A DNA stretch of 64,000 nt from Pseudomonas mendocina (GTDB taxonomy: Bacteria; Pseudomonadota; Gammaproteobacteria; Pseudomonadales; Pseudomonadaceae): contig NZ_CP027657.1 of the NCBI RefSeq assembly GCF_003008615.1, forward strand, positions 1,674,001-1,738,000, given 5' to 3'. The notes beneath the pieces are model-generated. The model was not told where the DNA came from. It searched no databases and worked only from the letters and a program-made list of their open reading frames with translations. Position 1 is the first letter of the stretch. Each line of letters starts with the position of its first letter. The translations under genes and the position numbers were made by a program. Below are positions 8,774-17,936 of the stretch, piece after piece.

Positions 8774-10945
8774 ATGCCCCGCCCTCGCCTTCGCCAATCA
8801 CTGCGCCGTCTCTGGGCGCTGGACAAGTTCAGTGCCAGTCTGCGGGTGTTCATCGCCCTGGCCGGCGCATTGGCGCTGTGCTGGTGGCAAGGCTGGGTGC
8901 ATGGGTTGATCCCGCTGTTTCTCGGCATCATCGCCAGTGCGCTGACCGAAACCGACGACAGTTGGCAAGGCCGCTTAGGCACGGTATTGGTCACCCTGCT
9001 CTGCTTCAGTGCAGCGGCCTATGCGGTCGAATTCCTCTTCCCTTACCCCTGGCTGTTCGTCGTCGCCCTGGCGCTGTCGGCCTTCCTCCTGAGTATGCTC
9101 GGCGCGCTCGGCGAGCGCTTCGCCACGCTGGGCTCGGGCACGCTGATTCTCGCCGTGTACAGCATGATCGGCGTCGAGCAGCGCGGCGGCGTTGCCGGTC
9201 TCTGGCTAGAACCACTGCTGCTGGTGGCCGGCGCGGCCTGGTATGGCCTGCTCTCGGTGATCTGGCACGGCCTGTTCGCCCACCAACCGGTGCAACAGAG
9301 CCTGGCCCGGCTGTTTCGCGAGTTGGGCAAGTACCTCAAGCTCAAGGCGGCGCTGTTCGAACCCCTGCGCCAACTGGACGTGGAGCAGCGGCGCCTGGCC
9401 CTGGCACAGCAGAACGGACGGGTGGTGTCGGCGCTCAATGCGGCCAAGGAGATAATCCTGCACCGGGTCGGCAATGGCCGCCCCGGCCCCAAGGTCAATC
9501 GCTACCTGAAGCTGTATTTCCTCGCTCAGGACATCCACGAGCGCGCCAGTTCCTCGCATTACCCCTACAACGAACTGGCCGAAGCCTTCTTCCACAGCGA
9601 TGTACTGTTTCGCTGCCAGCGCCTGCTGCGCCTGCACGGCGAGGCCTGTGAGCGCCTGGGCAGCGCCATCGAGCTACGCCAGCCGTTCGAGTACCGCGAG
9701 CTGTGCAGCCAGGCCCTGGAAGACCTGCACGCCTCGCTCGACCACCTGCATCTGCAGAGCAATCCAGCCTGGCGCCGCCTGCTGCGCTCGCTCGGCGCCT
9801 TGGCCGGTAACCTGGCCAGCCTCGACCTGCTGCTTGGCAACGCCAGCAACCCTGACGCCCTGGCCGATGAACAGGACAGCAGCCTGCTCGATCGCGAACC
9901 ACATTCACTACGCGAAGTGATGGAGCGCATCGGCCAGCAACTGACGCCCACCTCACTGCTGTTTCGCCACGCCCTACGCTTGTCCATCGCCCTGGCCGCC
10001 GGCTACGGTCTGCTGCACCTGATCCACCCGGCTCAGGGCTACTGGATTCTGCTGACCACCCTGTTCGTCTGCCAACCGAACTACGGCGCTACCCGTCTCA
10101 AACTGGTGCAGCGCATCACCGGCACCCTGCTTGGGCTGGGTATCGGCTGGGCGCTGTTCAACCTGTTTCCTGATCCACGCGTACAAGCGCTGTTCGCCGT
10201 GGTCGCCGGCGTCGCCTTCTTCGCCACCCGAACCACGCGCTACACCCTGGCCACGGCGGCGATCACCCTGCTGGTGCTGTTCTGCTTCAACCAGATCGGC
10301 GATGGCTACGGCCTGTTCCTGCCACGTCTGGTCGATACCCTGCTCGGCGGCCTGATCGCCGGCCTGGCAGTGTTCCTGATCCTGCCGGACTGGCAGGGCC
10401 GGCGCCTGGGCCGCATGCTGGCCGGCACGCTGAGTTGCAACAGCGCCTACCTGCGACAGATCATCGCCCAGTACGCCAATGGCAAGCGCGACGATCTGGG
10501 CTACCGCCTGGCCCGCCGCAACGCACACAATGCCGACGCAGCGCTGTCCACCACCCTCGGCAACATGCTGATGGAGCCCGGCCACTTCCGTAAGGACGCG
10601 GATCAGGGGTTTCGCTTTCTGGTGCTGTCGCACACCCTGCTCAGCTACCTCTCCGGGCTTGGTGCGCACCGCGGCGAACAACTGCCGCACGCCGCTCAGG
10701 CGCAGTTGCTGGAGCAGGCCGAGGTTCTCGCACGCAGCCTCGATGACATCGCCGCAGGCCTGCGTGGCGAACGCCCACTGGCCATTCACAGCGACGAGGA
10801 GCAGGCACTGGCGCAGGAACTGGAACAGATCGCCGATGACGCCGATGAGCGTCAGCGCCTGGTACAGACGCAACTGGCGCTGATTTGCCGCCAACTTGCG
10901 CCGTTGCGCACCCTGGGTGCACATCTGCACAAGGACAGGCACTAG
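8774..10945 (+). CDS. yccS: YccS-type integral membrane protein, FUSC/aromatic acid exporter family
   Basis: 723 residues. Two sets of about five or six hydrophobic helices (roughly 20-150 and 395-525) are separated by a large helical cytoplasmic region, followed by a C-terminal soluble domain. This is the FUSC layout of YccS/YhfK proteins. Related family members (AaeB, FusC) act in efflux of aromatic acids or toxins, but no transport function is firmly established for YccS. It stands alone, divergent from the nfeD-slipin pair, the same arrangement as PA0452-PA0454 in P. aeruginosa. Confidence 0.88.
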   Translation: MPRPRLRQSLRRLWALDKFSASLRVFIALAGALALCWWQGWVHGLIPLFLGIIASALTETDDSWQGRLGTVLVTLLCFSAAAYAVEFLFPYPWLFVVALALSAFLLSMLGALGERFATLGSGTLILAVYSMIGVEQRGGVAGLWLEPLLLVAGAAWYGLLSVIWHGLFAHQPVQQSLARLFRELGKYLKLKAALFEPLRQLDVEQRRLALAQQNGRVVSALNAAKEIILHRVGNGRPGPKVNRYLKLYFLAQDIHERASSSHYPYNELAEAFFHSDVLFRCQRLLRLHGEACERLGSAIELRQPFEYRELCSQALEDLHASLDHLHLQSNPAWRRLLRSLGALAGNLASLDLLLGNASNPDALADEQDSSLLDREPHSLREVMERIGQQLTPTSLLFRHALRLSIALAAGYGLLHLIHPAQGYWILLTTLFVCQPNYGATRLKLVQRITGTLLGLGIGWALFNLFPDPRVQALFAVVAGVAFFATRTTRYTLATAAITLLVLFCFNQIGDGYGLFLPRLVDTLLGGLIAGLAVFLILPDWQGRRLGRMLAGTLSCNSAYLRQIIAQYANGKRDDLGYRLARRNAHNADAALSTTLGNMLMEPGHFRKDADQGFRFLVLSHTLLSYLSGLGAHRGEQLPHAAQAQLLEQAEVLARSLDDIAAGLRGERPLAIHSDEEQALAQELEQIADDADERQRLVQTQLALICRQLAPLRTLGAHLHKDRH

Positions 10946-11002
10946 CTGCACGACAGGGCTTTCTGCCACTATCTAGGCACGCCTACCTCCCAGGCTTTCC
11001 CC

Positions 11003-12799
11003 ATGCCAACCAGCCGACATACTGTCTCCGCCTTCCTGGCCTCGTTGCCGGGCCTGCTGCTGATGCTTTGTCTGTCGCTGAACAGCCAGCTGACTGAGGC
11101 AAACACCCGCCTGGGTGACAGCAGTGCACCGCAGGATCTCTACGGCCTGGTCGATTTTCTTGCCGACCCGCAAGGCACGTTGACGCTGGATGACGTGCGG
11201 GCCGCCGATGCACCGTTCAGCACCTCGCTGACCCGTCGTGATCTCAGCTTCGGCTACGTGCAAGGCGTGATCTGGCTGCGCCTGCCGTTGCAGTCCGAAG
11301 CCAGCGAAACGCGCATCTGGCGCCTGGAGCTGAACTACGCCTCGCTCGATGAAGTACGCCTGTATGACATCGGCGCCGATGGCGTGCGCGAGTCACGCAG
11401 TGGCGATACCGTGCCTTACGCCGAACGCAGCATCGGCCATCGTTACCCGGTGTTCGAAATCGTCCTGCAACCGGGCGAACAGCGCACGCTGTACCTGCAC
11501 GTCGACTCGCGCGGCAGCATGACCCTGAGCGGCGGGCTGATGTCGCTGCGCGATTTCGAGCAGCACAGCCAGAACGGCTACCTGGTACACGCCATCTACT
11601 TCGGTGTGCTGATCGCTTTGGGCCTGTACAACCTGCTGCTGTTCCTCGCCCTGCGCGAACGCCCCTTCCTCAACTACGTACTGTTCATGTTCGCCTTCGC
11701 CCTCAGCGTCCTCTCGCTCAACGGCCTCGGCGCGCAGTACCTGTGGCCTCAGGCAGCGCCCTGGAGCAATCGGATGTTGCCGGTCAGCCTGACCTCGGCG
11801 GCACTGCTGTCGGTGGTATTCGCCCGCAGCTTCCTCGACACCCGCCAGTGGCTGCCACGCTGGGACAAGGGCCTGCTGGCCCTGTGCATCGCCATCGGTG
11901 CTGCGGTACTGGCCACCGTCCTGCTGCCCGTGCAGCGTGCCTTGCAGTTGATGTCGCTGACCGGCCTGATCGCCACCCTGACGCTGCTACTCACCAGCTT
12001 CGTCTGCGTCGGCTATCGAGTGCCCGGCGCCCGCCTGTTCGCCCTGGCCTGGCTGATGCTGCTGACCGGTGCGGTACTGTTAGCGCTGCGCAACTTCGCG
12101 CTTATCCCGTCGAACTTCCTCACCCTGTATGCCATGCAGATCGGCTCCGGACTGGAAATGATCCTGCTGTCCTTCGCCCTGGCGGCGCGCTTCAACGAGC
12201 TCAAACGCCAGCGCGAGGCAGCGCTGCAGCTCAACGAGCAGATCCTCGCCAAACGGGTGACCGAACGCACCCAGGCGCTGGAACAGGCCAATCAGCGCCT
12301 CAGCGAACTGGCCCTGCAAGACCCGCTCACGGGCCTGGCCAACCGCACCGCACTACAACAGCATCTGGATCAGGCACTGGCGCGCAGCGTCAGGCGCAAT
12401 GAACTGCTGGCGGTGATGCTGATCGATCTGGACGGCTTCAAACCGATCAACGATCAGCATGGCCACGAATTCGGTGATCGGGTACTGGCCGAAGTGGCTC
12501 AGCGCTTGCGCCAGTACCTGCGCGACGCCGACCTTCCCGCCCGCCTGGGCGGTGACGAATTCGTGGTGATCTGCGAGAACGTGCAATCGGCCGAACATGC
12601 GCGCGATCTGGCCAAGCGCCTGCTGGAAGGGCTGGACACGCCCATGTACCTGGAAGATCGTACCGTGCGCGTCGGTGCCAGCATCGGCATCGTCCTGAGT
12701 CATGGTAGCGACGATGCCACCACGCTGATTCGCCGGGCCGATGCGGCCATGTACCGGGCCAAGGCCGAAGGTCGCAACCGCGTGCAGCTAGCCCCCTAG
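11003..12799 (+). CDS. Membrane diguanylate cyclase with 7TMR-DISM sensory module
   Basis: 598 residues. A signal sequence (about 1-33) precedes a periplasmic 7TMR-DISM extracellular domain (about 45-180). Seven membrane helices follow (about 190-400), then a coiled-coil linker and a GGDEF domain (about 440-598). The catalytic GGDEF is intact at 516-520, and the RDAD sequence at the correct spacing upstream forms an RxxD product-inhibition site. It should make c-di-GMP in response to an extracytoplasmic, probably carbohydrate-like or pH-type, cue; the ligand is unknown. It is not obviously cotranscribed with yccS upstream (57-bp gap). Confidence 0.92.
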   Translation: MPTSRHTVSAFLASLPGLLLMLCLSLNSQLTEANTRLGDSSAPQDLYGLVDFLADPQGTLTLDDVRAADAPFSTSLTRRDLSFGYVQGVIWLRLPLQSEASETRIWRLELNYASLDEVRLYDIGADGVRESRSGDTVPYAERSIGHRYPVFEIVLQPGEQRTLYLHVDSRGSMTLSGGLMSLRDFEQHSQNGYLVHAIYFGVLIALGLYNLLLFLALRERPFLNYVLFMFAFALSVLSLNGLGAQYLWPQAAPWSNRMLPVSLTSAALLSVVFARSFLDTRQWLPRWDKGLLALCIAIGAAVLATVLLPVQRALQLMSLTGLIATLTLLLTSFVCVGYRVPGARLFALAWLMLLTGAVLLALRNFALIPSNFLTLYAMQIGSGLEMILLSFALAARFNELKRQREAALQLNEQILAKRVTERTQALEQANQRLSELALQDPLTGLANRTALQQHLDQALARSVRRNELLAVMLIDLDGFKPINDQHGHEFGDRVLAEVAQRLRQYLRDADLPARLGGDEFVVICENVQSAEHARDLAKRLLEGLDTPMYLEDRTVRVGASIGIVLSHGSDDATTLIRRADAAMYRAKAEGRNRVQLAP

Positions 12800-12807
12800 A
12801 CCTTTGA

Positions 12808-12827
12808 AGCTGGGCCACGGCCCAGCT
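12808..12827. terminator. Hairpin after the 7TM diguanylate cyclase gene
   Basis: AGCTGGGCC-AC-GGCCCAGCT is a perfect 9-bp stem directly after the stop codon. It has no T-run, so it is a weak or Rho-assisted terminator, or an mRNA-stabilising hairpin within a transcript continuing into the next gene. Confidence 0.4.
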
Positions 12828-12853
12828 CCTCACCTCGTAATCGAAAGCGCACC

Positions 12854-13324
12854 ATGGACAAGAATCTGCTGTTGCAAGACGTGCTCGCCCACCTGCAGGC
12901 CGACCTCGAACAAGCCACCCTCGCCGCCCTCAGCGCGCACGAAGCGGCCACCCACGAAGAGAACGTCGCCGAGAACAAGTACGACACCCTGGGCCTGGAG
13001 GCGGCCTACCTGGCCAGCGGCCAGGCCCGACGGGTCGAGGAGCTGCGCCAGACGCTGATCACCTGGCGGCAGTTGAGGCCACGGCCGTTCGATGACGTGC
13101 AAGGCATCGAATTGGGCGCGCTGATCCAGCTACTCGACGAGCAAGACGAAGAGCGTTGGCTGTTCCTCGGCCCACAGGGCGCGAGCATGAAGCTGCAACA
13201 GGCCGGTCACACCATCCAGGTGCTCGGCAGTGCCGCGCCACTGGGGCACGCCCTGCTGGGCAAGGCAGTGGGCGACGAAGTACGTTTCGGCGAGCAGTGC
13301 TTCGAGGTACTGGCAGTCGAATGA
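12854..13324 (+). CDS. GreA/GreB-like transcription elongation factor family protein
   Basis: 156 residues. The first 75 residues are helical and charged (EAATHEENVAENKYDTLGLEAAYLASGQARRVEEL), consistent with the Gre coiled coil. The second half ends in the GreAB C-terminal motif APLGHALLGKAVGDEVRF, which is the RNA-polymerase-binding FKBP-like fold. The protein is shorter and more divergent than GreA or GreB. It could modulate RNA polymerase through the secondary channel or be a Gre-fold protein of other function, and I would not assign transcript cleavage. Confidence 0.75.
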   Translation: MDKNLLLQDVLAHLQADLEQATLAALSAHEAATHEENVAENKYDTLGLEAAYLASGQARRVEELRQTLITWRQLRPRPFDDVQGIELGALIQLLDEQDEERWLFLGPQGASMKLQQAGHTIQVLGSAAPLGHALLGKAVGDEVRFGEQCFEVLAVE

Positions 13325-13385
13325 GCGGAACTATCTGAGCTAGGGTTGGTAATCAGTAGTGATCGTTCAGCGCCTGGAGGCTGCC

Positions 13386-13619
13386 ATGGAAACCCCGGTT
13401 CACGACCTGCCCGCCCTGTTCAAGCAACTCGGCCTGCCCAACGATGCCGCCAGCATCAACGCCTTCATCAGCACCCACTCGCCCCTGCCGGCCGGGCGCT
13501 CGCTGGCCGATGTCGCGTTCTGGAGCCCGGCCCAGGCCGCCCTGCTGCGCGAGGAGATACTCGAGGACGCCGACTGGGCCGAGGTGATCGACCAACTCAA
13601 CCTGCGCCTGCACAGCTGA
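13386..13619 (+). CDS. DUF2789 family small protein
   Basis: 77 residues starting at the ATG at 13386, which has GGAGG exactly 5 nt upstream; a nominal longer frame from 13359 lacks this. The sequence METPVHDLPALFKQLGLPNDAASINAFI...WSPAQAALLREEI matches the DUF2789 family found in pseudomonads. It is soluble, acidic and of unknown function. Confidence 0.8.
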   Translation: METPVHDLPALFKQLGLPNDAASINAFISTHSPLPAGRSLADVAFWSPAQAALLREEILEDADWAEVIDQLNLRLHS

Positions 13620-13714
13620 TACCGCGCCTGGCATCAAATACCGGGTCGGACGGGTAGGTGAGCCGTGCGCGCCGTTTTTCCCTATCACCGAGGCATCGGT
13701 GCGCGCGACACCCC

Positions 13715-14200
13715 CTACGAACTCATCTCGCGCCAGGTCAGGTACATGCGCAGGTCGAACTCGATCTGCGCATAGCCCGGCAGCATGTGGTCGCACAGCT
13801 TGTAGAACGCCTTGTTGTGATCGCTCTCTTTCAGATGCGCCAGCTCATGCACCACGATCATCTGCAGAAAGGCCGGCGCCGCGTCGCGAAACAAAGACGC
13901 GACACGAATTTCCTTCTTCGCCTTGAGCTTGCCGCCCTGTACCCGCGAGATCGCCGTGTGCAGCCCCAGTGCACGGTGGGTAAGGTCGAGGCGGTTATCG
14001 TAGAGCACCTTGTCGATGGCCGGCGCATTCTTCAGATGCTCCTGCTTGAGCGCCATCACATAGCCGTACAGGGCCTTGTCGCTCTGTACCTCATGCCGAC
14101 CTGGATAGCGCTGCGCCAGGTAATCGCCCAGCCGGTCATCGGCGATCAGTTGGCGGACTTGCTGCTGCAAGGCAACGGGATAACCCTGGAGGTACTTCAC
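13715..14200 (-). CDS. YgjP-like metallopeptidase domain protein
   Basis: 161 residues with a GTG start at 14200; no in-frame ATG or other usual start is nearby and the Shine-Dalgarno is weak. The zinc-binding HELAH motif is at residues 118-122, with a third ligand His128 in KESDHNKAF, typical of the DUF45/YgjP (M48-like) family. Members have been reported both as putative metalloproteases and as UTP pyrophosphatase-like enzymes, so the substrate is uncertain. The gene is monocistronic, downstream of the aldose dehydrogenase gene. Confidence 0.82.
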   Translation of the reverse strand: MKYLQGYPVALQQQVRQLIADDRLGDYLAQRYPGRHEVQSDKALYGYVMALKQEHLKNAPAIDKVLYDNRLDLTHRALGLHTAISRVQGGKLKAKKEIRVASLFRDAAPAFLQMIVVHELAHLKESDHNKAFYKLCDHMLPGYAQIEFDLRMYLTWREMSS

Positions 14201-14248
14201 CGATACGATCCCACAATCATCAGGGCCGCCAGTGTAACGGATGCTGCG

Positions 14249-15349
14249 CTATTCGCTCGGCACCACCCGCAGCACGCGCCCTTCGGCACTGTCGCTAAGC
14301 AGATAGAGCGCGCCATCGGGCCCACTACGCACGTCGCGAATACGTTCGTCCAGCTCTTCGAATAGCACCTCTTCCCCCGCCAGCATGCCGTCGAGCACGC
14401 GGATGCGCCGGACGCTGCGCTCGGCCAGCGTGGCCGCGAACAAATCGCCCCGCCAGTTGGGAAACAGCTCGCCGCGATACAGGGTCAGGCTCGAAGGCGC
14501 CACCGAAGGCGTCCAGTGCAACAGCGGTGCGCTCAGACCCGGCAGCTCGGTGTAGGGGCTGATACGCGCGCCGGTGTAGTCGACGCCAAAGGTCGCCAGC
14601 GGCCAGCCGTAGTTGTTGCCGGCCTCGATCAGGTTGAGCTCGTCGCCACCGCGTGGGCCGTGCTCGTGGCTATACAGGCGATCATTCTCGGCGTCGAAGA
14701 AGATGCCCTGCACGTTACGGTGACCCAGGCTGTAGATCTCCGGGGCCGCGCCCTCCTTGCCCAGCAGCGGGTTGTCCTGCGGCACGCTGCCGTCGCGATT
14801 CAGCCGCACGATCTTGCCCAGGTGATTGGCCGGATTCTGCGCTTCTTCGCGCCAGTCGAATCCGTCGCCCAGGGTCAACACCAGGGTCTTGTCGGCGAGA
14901 AAGGCAATGCGCCCGCCGTAGTGCGCAGCGCCTTCCTTGAGCGGCTGCGCGGTGAACAGCACTTCGAAGTCGTGCAGTTCACCATCCACCAGTCGGGCAC
15001 GGGCCAGACGCGTGTTGTTGGCCTCCAGCGAACCGTGCGCATAGCTCAGGTAGAGCCAGCGGTTATCGGTGTAGTCAGGATCCAGCGCCACTTCCATCAA
15101 CCCCGCCTGTGCGGCGATAAACGCCTCGGGCACGCCAGCTACCGGCTCCGGATCGAGGCTACCGTCGGCCTCGACGATACGCAGGCGGCCGACACGCTCG
15201 GTGACCAGCATGCGCCCGTCCGGCAGGAAGGCCATTGCCCAGGGATGTTCCAGTCCCTCGCTGAAGGTTTCGATGCGGTAGTCCTGAGCCAGCAGCGGAG
15301 CACTGCCGAACAGGGCGCCAAGCAGCAGCGCACGGGAGAATCTCAACAT
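14249..15349 (-). CDS. PQQ-dependent soluble aldose sugar dehydrogenase (YliI/Asd type)
   Basis: 366 residues from the ATG at 15349; a GTG two codons earlier is in frame but less well spaced from AAGGCG. The signal peptide is MLRFSRALLLGALFGSAPLLA, and the mature periplasmic beta-propeller starts QDYRIETFSEGLEHPWAMAFLPDGRMLVTER. The later GHRNVQGIFFD and YSHEHGPRGGDELN blocks form the PQQ/Ca site region of the glucose/sorbosone dehydrogenase family. It probably oxidises aldoses in the periplasm to lactones with PQQ as cofactor. The membrane-protein gene 12 bp upstream is probably cotranscribed. Confidence 0.9.
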   Translation of the reverse strand: MLRFSRALLLGALFGSAPLLAQDYRIETFSEGLEHPWAMAFLPDGRMLVTERVGRLRIVEADGSLDPEPVAGVPEAFIAAQAGLMEVALDPDYTDNRWLYLSYAHGSLEANNTRLARARLVDGELHDFEVLFTAQPLKEGAAHYGGRIAFLADKTLVLTLGDGFDWREEAQNPANHLGKIVRLNRDGSVPQDNPLLGKEGAAPEIYSLGHRNVQGIFFDAENDRLYSHEHGPRGGDELNLIEAGNNYGWPLATFGVDYTGARISPYTELPGLSAPLLHWTPSVAPSSLTLYRGELFPNWRGDLFAATLAERSVRRIRVLDGMLAGEEVLFEELDERIRDVRSGPDGALYLLSDSAEGRVLRVVPSE

Positions 15350-15361
15350 GGGCACGCCTTG

Positions 15362-15838
15362 TCAGAGGGAGTCGGAAGAGGTCGATGACGCAGGGCGACC
15401 GGCACGCCGGCCGAGCAAGCCGAACAGCAAGGCGCCGACGCTGCCGCAGAACATCAGGCCAAGCGTGCCGAGCGAGCTGCGATCAGCCGCAATCAACGTC
15501 GGCATGGGCGCTAGCGTGTTGGCCAACGCCAACGCACACCAGATAGCGATGGCGCCAGCCAGCAGGAAGATCGCCCAACGCAATGTCGGCATGCGCCTTG
15601 CGCACCAGGCAGCCAGTGGCAGGGCGAAAATGAAGCCCAATGTGCTGAGCAGAGCGAAGGTCGGAGCGAAGCCAAGCAGGTCGAGGCAGGTAGTGCCGAG
15701 GCGCACATCCATTGGCATGGGCGCACCGAGAGCCTGCAAGGCGGCAAGATTGGTCTGGGTCTGGAAGATCGAGGCAAGCAGCGAGGCCAGCAACACGGCG
15801 AGGATGAAAGCGAGCAACAGGCGCGGCTTGCTGGACAT
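15362..15838 (-). CDS. Hypothetical membrane protein with about four transmembrane helices
   Basis: 158 residues from the ATG at 15838 (MSSKPRLLLAFILAVLLASLLASIF). The longer frame to 15868 adds a non-hydrophobic leader without a better ribosome site. Hydrophobic helices lie at about 7-25, 50-72, 78-98 and 115-135, and the polar C-tail is rich in Arg and Ser. I do not recognise a family. It lies 12 bp before the aldose dehydrogenase gene on the same strand, so a shared transcript is likely, but no functional link can be shown. Confidence 0.7.
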   Translation of the reverse strand: MSSKPRLLLAFILAVLLASLLASIFQTQTNLAALQALGAPMPMDVRLGTTCLDLLGFAPTFALLSTLGFIFALPLAAWCARRMPTLRWAIFLLAGAIAIWCALALANTLAPMPTLIAADRSSLGTLGLMFCGSVGALLFGLLGRRAGRPASSTSSDSL

Positions 15839-15919
15839 GGGTGGCAGTTTCCCGGAACGACAGTCCACGAATTATGGCGTACCACGCCCGCCGTCATGCT
15901 TCGGGAGTTTTACAGGGTT

Positions 15920-16354
15920 TTACCTCTGCGCCGGCAGGCACAGACCACCCCGCCAGGTACAGCCTTTGCCCATAAGGTAATGCTGGTAGGCCTCCTGCAG
16001 GGCTGCCGGGGAGGTTCGGCAGGGCGTCTGACGGCATTCGCTCTGGAGGGAAAAGCGGCCGTCGACCGGCTTGGCCAGCTCAATCCGCAATGCCGGCCAG
16101 TCGCTCGCGGGGGCATCCTCGGGCGTGAACAGCAGGCGCCCATCTCGCTGCACCAGCGGTGCACCGGCAGCAGAGTAGTCGAACACGAACAGCAGGGTAC
16201 GCGACACCTTGGTGGTGCACTCGGAACGAGTGTCACAACGCAACGGGTCGATGGCGTACGCGCCCACTTCCGGACTGGGTGCGGGTACTGGCGGGGCGAC
16301 GGCGCAACCGGCCAGCGCCGCAATGGTTAGCCAGGCAAGCGCCAGCTTCTTCAT
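15920..16354 (-). CDS. Hypothetical lipoprotein
   Basis: 144 residues from the ATG at 16354, giving MKKLALAWLTIAALAGC with a good lipobox (LAGC, Cys17). The mature protein has five further cysteines (CDTRSEC, CRQTPC and GC...LC segments), which suggests disulfides in the periplasm. No family is recognised. The start lies just downstream of the fba terminator (16366-16391), so it probably has its own promoter or depends on read-through. Confidence 0.7.
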   Translation of the reverse strand: MKKLALAWLTIAALAGCAVAPPVPAPSPEVGAYAIDPLRCDTRSECTTKVSRTLLFVFDYSAAGAPLVQRDGRLLFTPEDAPASDWPALRIELAKPVDGRFSLQSECRQTPCRTSPAALQEAYQHYLMGKGCTWRGGLCLPAQR

Positions 16355-16365
16355 CGGCTGCTCCA

Positions 16366-16391
16366 TGAAAAAGCCCCGCAAAAGCGGGGCT
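16366..16391 (-). terminator. Rho-independent terminator of fba
   Basis: Read on the minus strand, the stem AGCCCCGC-TTTT-GCGGGGCT is followed by a run of five T. It lies 18 bp after the fba stop and closes the tkt-epd-pgk-fba gene block. Confidence 0.85.
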
Positions 16392-16409
16392 CCGGGTAAC
16401 GCATCAGGC

Positions 16410-17474
16410 TCAGTTGACCTTGGCGTTCAGCTCGCCGCTGGCGTAACGCTGGTACATGCCTTCCAGGGAGATCGGCTTGATCTTGGAGGCATTGCCAGCG
16501 GTGCCAAAGGCTTCGTAGCGGGCGATGCAGATGTCACGCATGGCGACGATGGTCTTGGCGAAGAACTTGCGCGGGTCGAACTCGCTCGGGTGCTCGGCCA
16601 TCATGCGGCGGATGGCACCGGTGGAGGCCAGGCGAAGGTCGGTGTCGATGTTGACCTTGCGCACGCCGTGCTTGATGCCCTCGACGATTTCCTCGACCGG
16701 CACACCGTAGGTTTCCTTGATGTCGCCGCCGAACTCGTTGATCACCTTCAGCCATTCCTGCGGAACGGAGGAGGAGCCATGCATCACCAGGTGGGTGTTG
16801 GGGATGCGCGCGTGGATTTCCTTGATGCGCTGGATCGACAGCACATCGCCGGTTGGCGGCTTGGTGAACTTGTAGGCGCCGTGGCTGGTGCCGATGGCGA
16901 TGGCCAGGGCATCGACCTGGGTCTTCTTGACGAAGTCGGCGGCTTCTTCCGGATCAGTCAGCAGTTGGCTGTGATCCAGTACGCCTTCGGCGCCGACGCC
17001 ATCTTCTTCACCGGCCATACCGGTTTCCAGGCTGCCCAGGCAACCCAGTTCGCCTTCCACGGACACACCGCAGGCATGGGCGAACGCCACGGTCTGCTGA
17101 GTCACGCGGACGTTGTAGTCGTAGTCGGCCGGGGTCTTGCCGTCTTCCTTCAGCGAACCGTCCATCATCACCGAGCTGAAACCCAGTTGGATGGAGCGCT
17201 GGCAAACGTCCGGGCTGGTGCCGTGATCCTGGTGCATGCACACCGGGATATGCGGAAATTCTTCGATGGCAGCCAGGATCAGGTGGCGCAGGAACGGCGC
17301 ACCGGCGTACTTGCGGGCACCAGCGGAGGCCTGGACGATGACCGGCGAATCGGTCTTGTCGGCGGCTTCCATGATGGCGCGCATCTGCTCGAGGTTGTTG
17401 ACGTTGAAGGCCGGCACGCCGTAGCCGAATTCGGCGGCGTGGTCGAGCATCTGGCGCATGCTGATAAGTGCCAT
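16410..17474 (-). CDS. fba: Fructose-1,6-bisphosphate aldolase, class II
   Basis: 354 residues from the ATG at 17474, with GGGAGACAG upstream. The N-terminus [30 protein letters not shown] and the zinc-site blocks VCMHQDHG and [10 protein letters not shown] identify the Calvin-type class II aldolase subgroup. It interconverts fructose-1,6-bisphosphate with dihydroxyacetone phosphate and glyceraldehyde-3-phosphate. In Pseudomonas this works mainly in gluconeogenesis, since the Embden-Meyerhof pathway lacks phosphofructokinase. It is the last gene of the tkt-epd-pgk cluster, separated from pgk by two small lipoprotein genes. It corresponds to PA0555 (fda) of P. aeruginosa. Confidence 0.96.
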   Translation of the reverse strand: MALISMRQMLDHAAEFGYGVPAFNVNNLEQMRAIMEAADKTDSPVIVQASAGARKYAGAPFLRHLILAAIEEFPHIPVCMHQDHGTSPDVCQRSIQLGFSSVMMDGSLKEDGKTPADYDYNVRVTQQTVAFAHACGVSVEGELGCLGSLETGMAGEEDGVGAEGVLDHSQLLTDPEEAADFVKKTQVDALAIAIGTSHGAYKFTKPPTGDVLSIQRIKEIHARIPNTHLVMHGSSSVPQEWLKVINEFGGDIKETYGVPVEEIVEGIKHGVRKVNIDTDLRLASTGAIRRMMAEHPSEFDPRKFFAKTIVAMRDICIARYEAFGTAGNASKIKPISLEGMYQRYASGELNAKVN

Positions 17475-17597
17475 GGTGTTTCTGTCTCCCGGTTTGGAGG
17501 TCGTTAATCGTGCAAGCCTGCCGCAGGGGCAGGCGTTGTTCAAGTTTCGTGAAGCTCGGGCATGCCCGCAGTTCTCGCCTCGGCGTCGCCGAGAATG
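17475..17597. other. Spacer with hairpins between the MliC-like gene and fba
   Basis: The 123-bp gap holds the palindrome CTCGGCGTCGCCGAG around 17579-17593 and the stem GCCTGC...GCAGGC just upstream of fba. Neither is followed by a T-run. They may be processing or stabilising hairpins separating fba from the upstream genes. Confidence 0.4.
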
Positions 17598-17924
17598 TTA
17601 CGGCGCCTTGCAGCCGCGGCCGATCAGGTCATCGGTCGCCGTCCAGTAGACCAGGCCTTCCTCACCCTTGGTGTGGAAGGACAGACGTCCGTCGCTGTAC
17701 AGCGCGCCGGATGCCGCCGGCTCCTGGGTCAGGCGGTAGACGATGTCATCACCGCCCAGGCGTACATCTACCTGATCGAAACCGCCATTGGCGAAACGCC
17801 ATTGCACCTCGGTCTGGCTATCGCAAACCCAGCGATTCCAGTGATCCGGCGCCGCCGGCTGGCTGCTGCACGCCGCAAGCAGCAGTGCGACGGCGGCAAA
17901 ACCCGCCAGTTTAATCCCGCTCAT
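17598..17924 (-). CDS. MliC-family lipoprotein (probable C-type lysozyme inhibitor)
   Basis: 108 residues. The lipoprotein signal is MSGIKLAGFAAVALLLAAC. The mature domain WVCDSQTEVQWRF...VRLGGDDIVYRLTQEPAASGALYSDGRLSFHTKGEEGLVYW follows the MliC/PliC pattern: an early Cys, a Leu-rich strand, SG.LYSDG and a Gly-Glu turn. Such proteins inhibit host c-type lysozyme at the cell envelope. The SGALYSDG loop corresponds to the SG.rY active-site-plugging loop of MliC. The start has GAGGAG upstream. It is 12 bp after a tiny lipoprotein gene and precedes fba. It would correspond to the hypothetical genes between pgk and fda in P. aeruginosa. Confidence 0.72.
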   Translation of the reverse strand: MSGIKLAGFAAVALLLAACSSQPAAPDHWNRWVCDSQTEVQWRFANGGFDQVDVRLGGDDIVYRLTQEPAASGALYSDGRLSFHTKGEEGLVYWTATDDLIGRGCKAP

Positions 17925-17936
17925 TGCTTCTCCTCG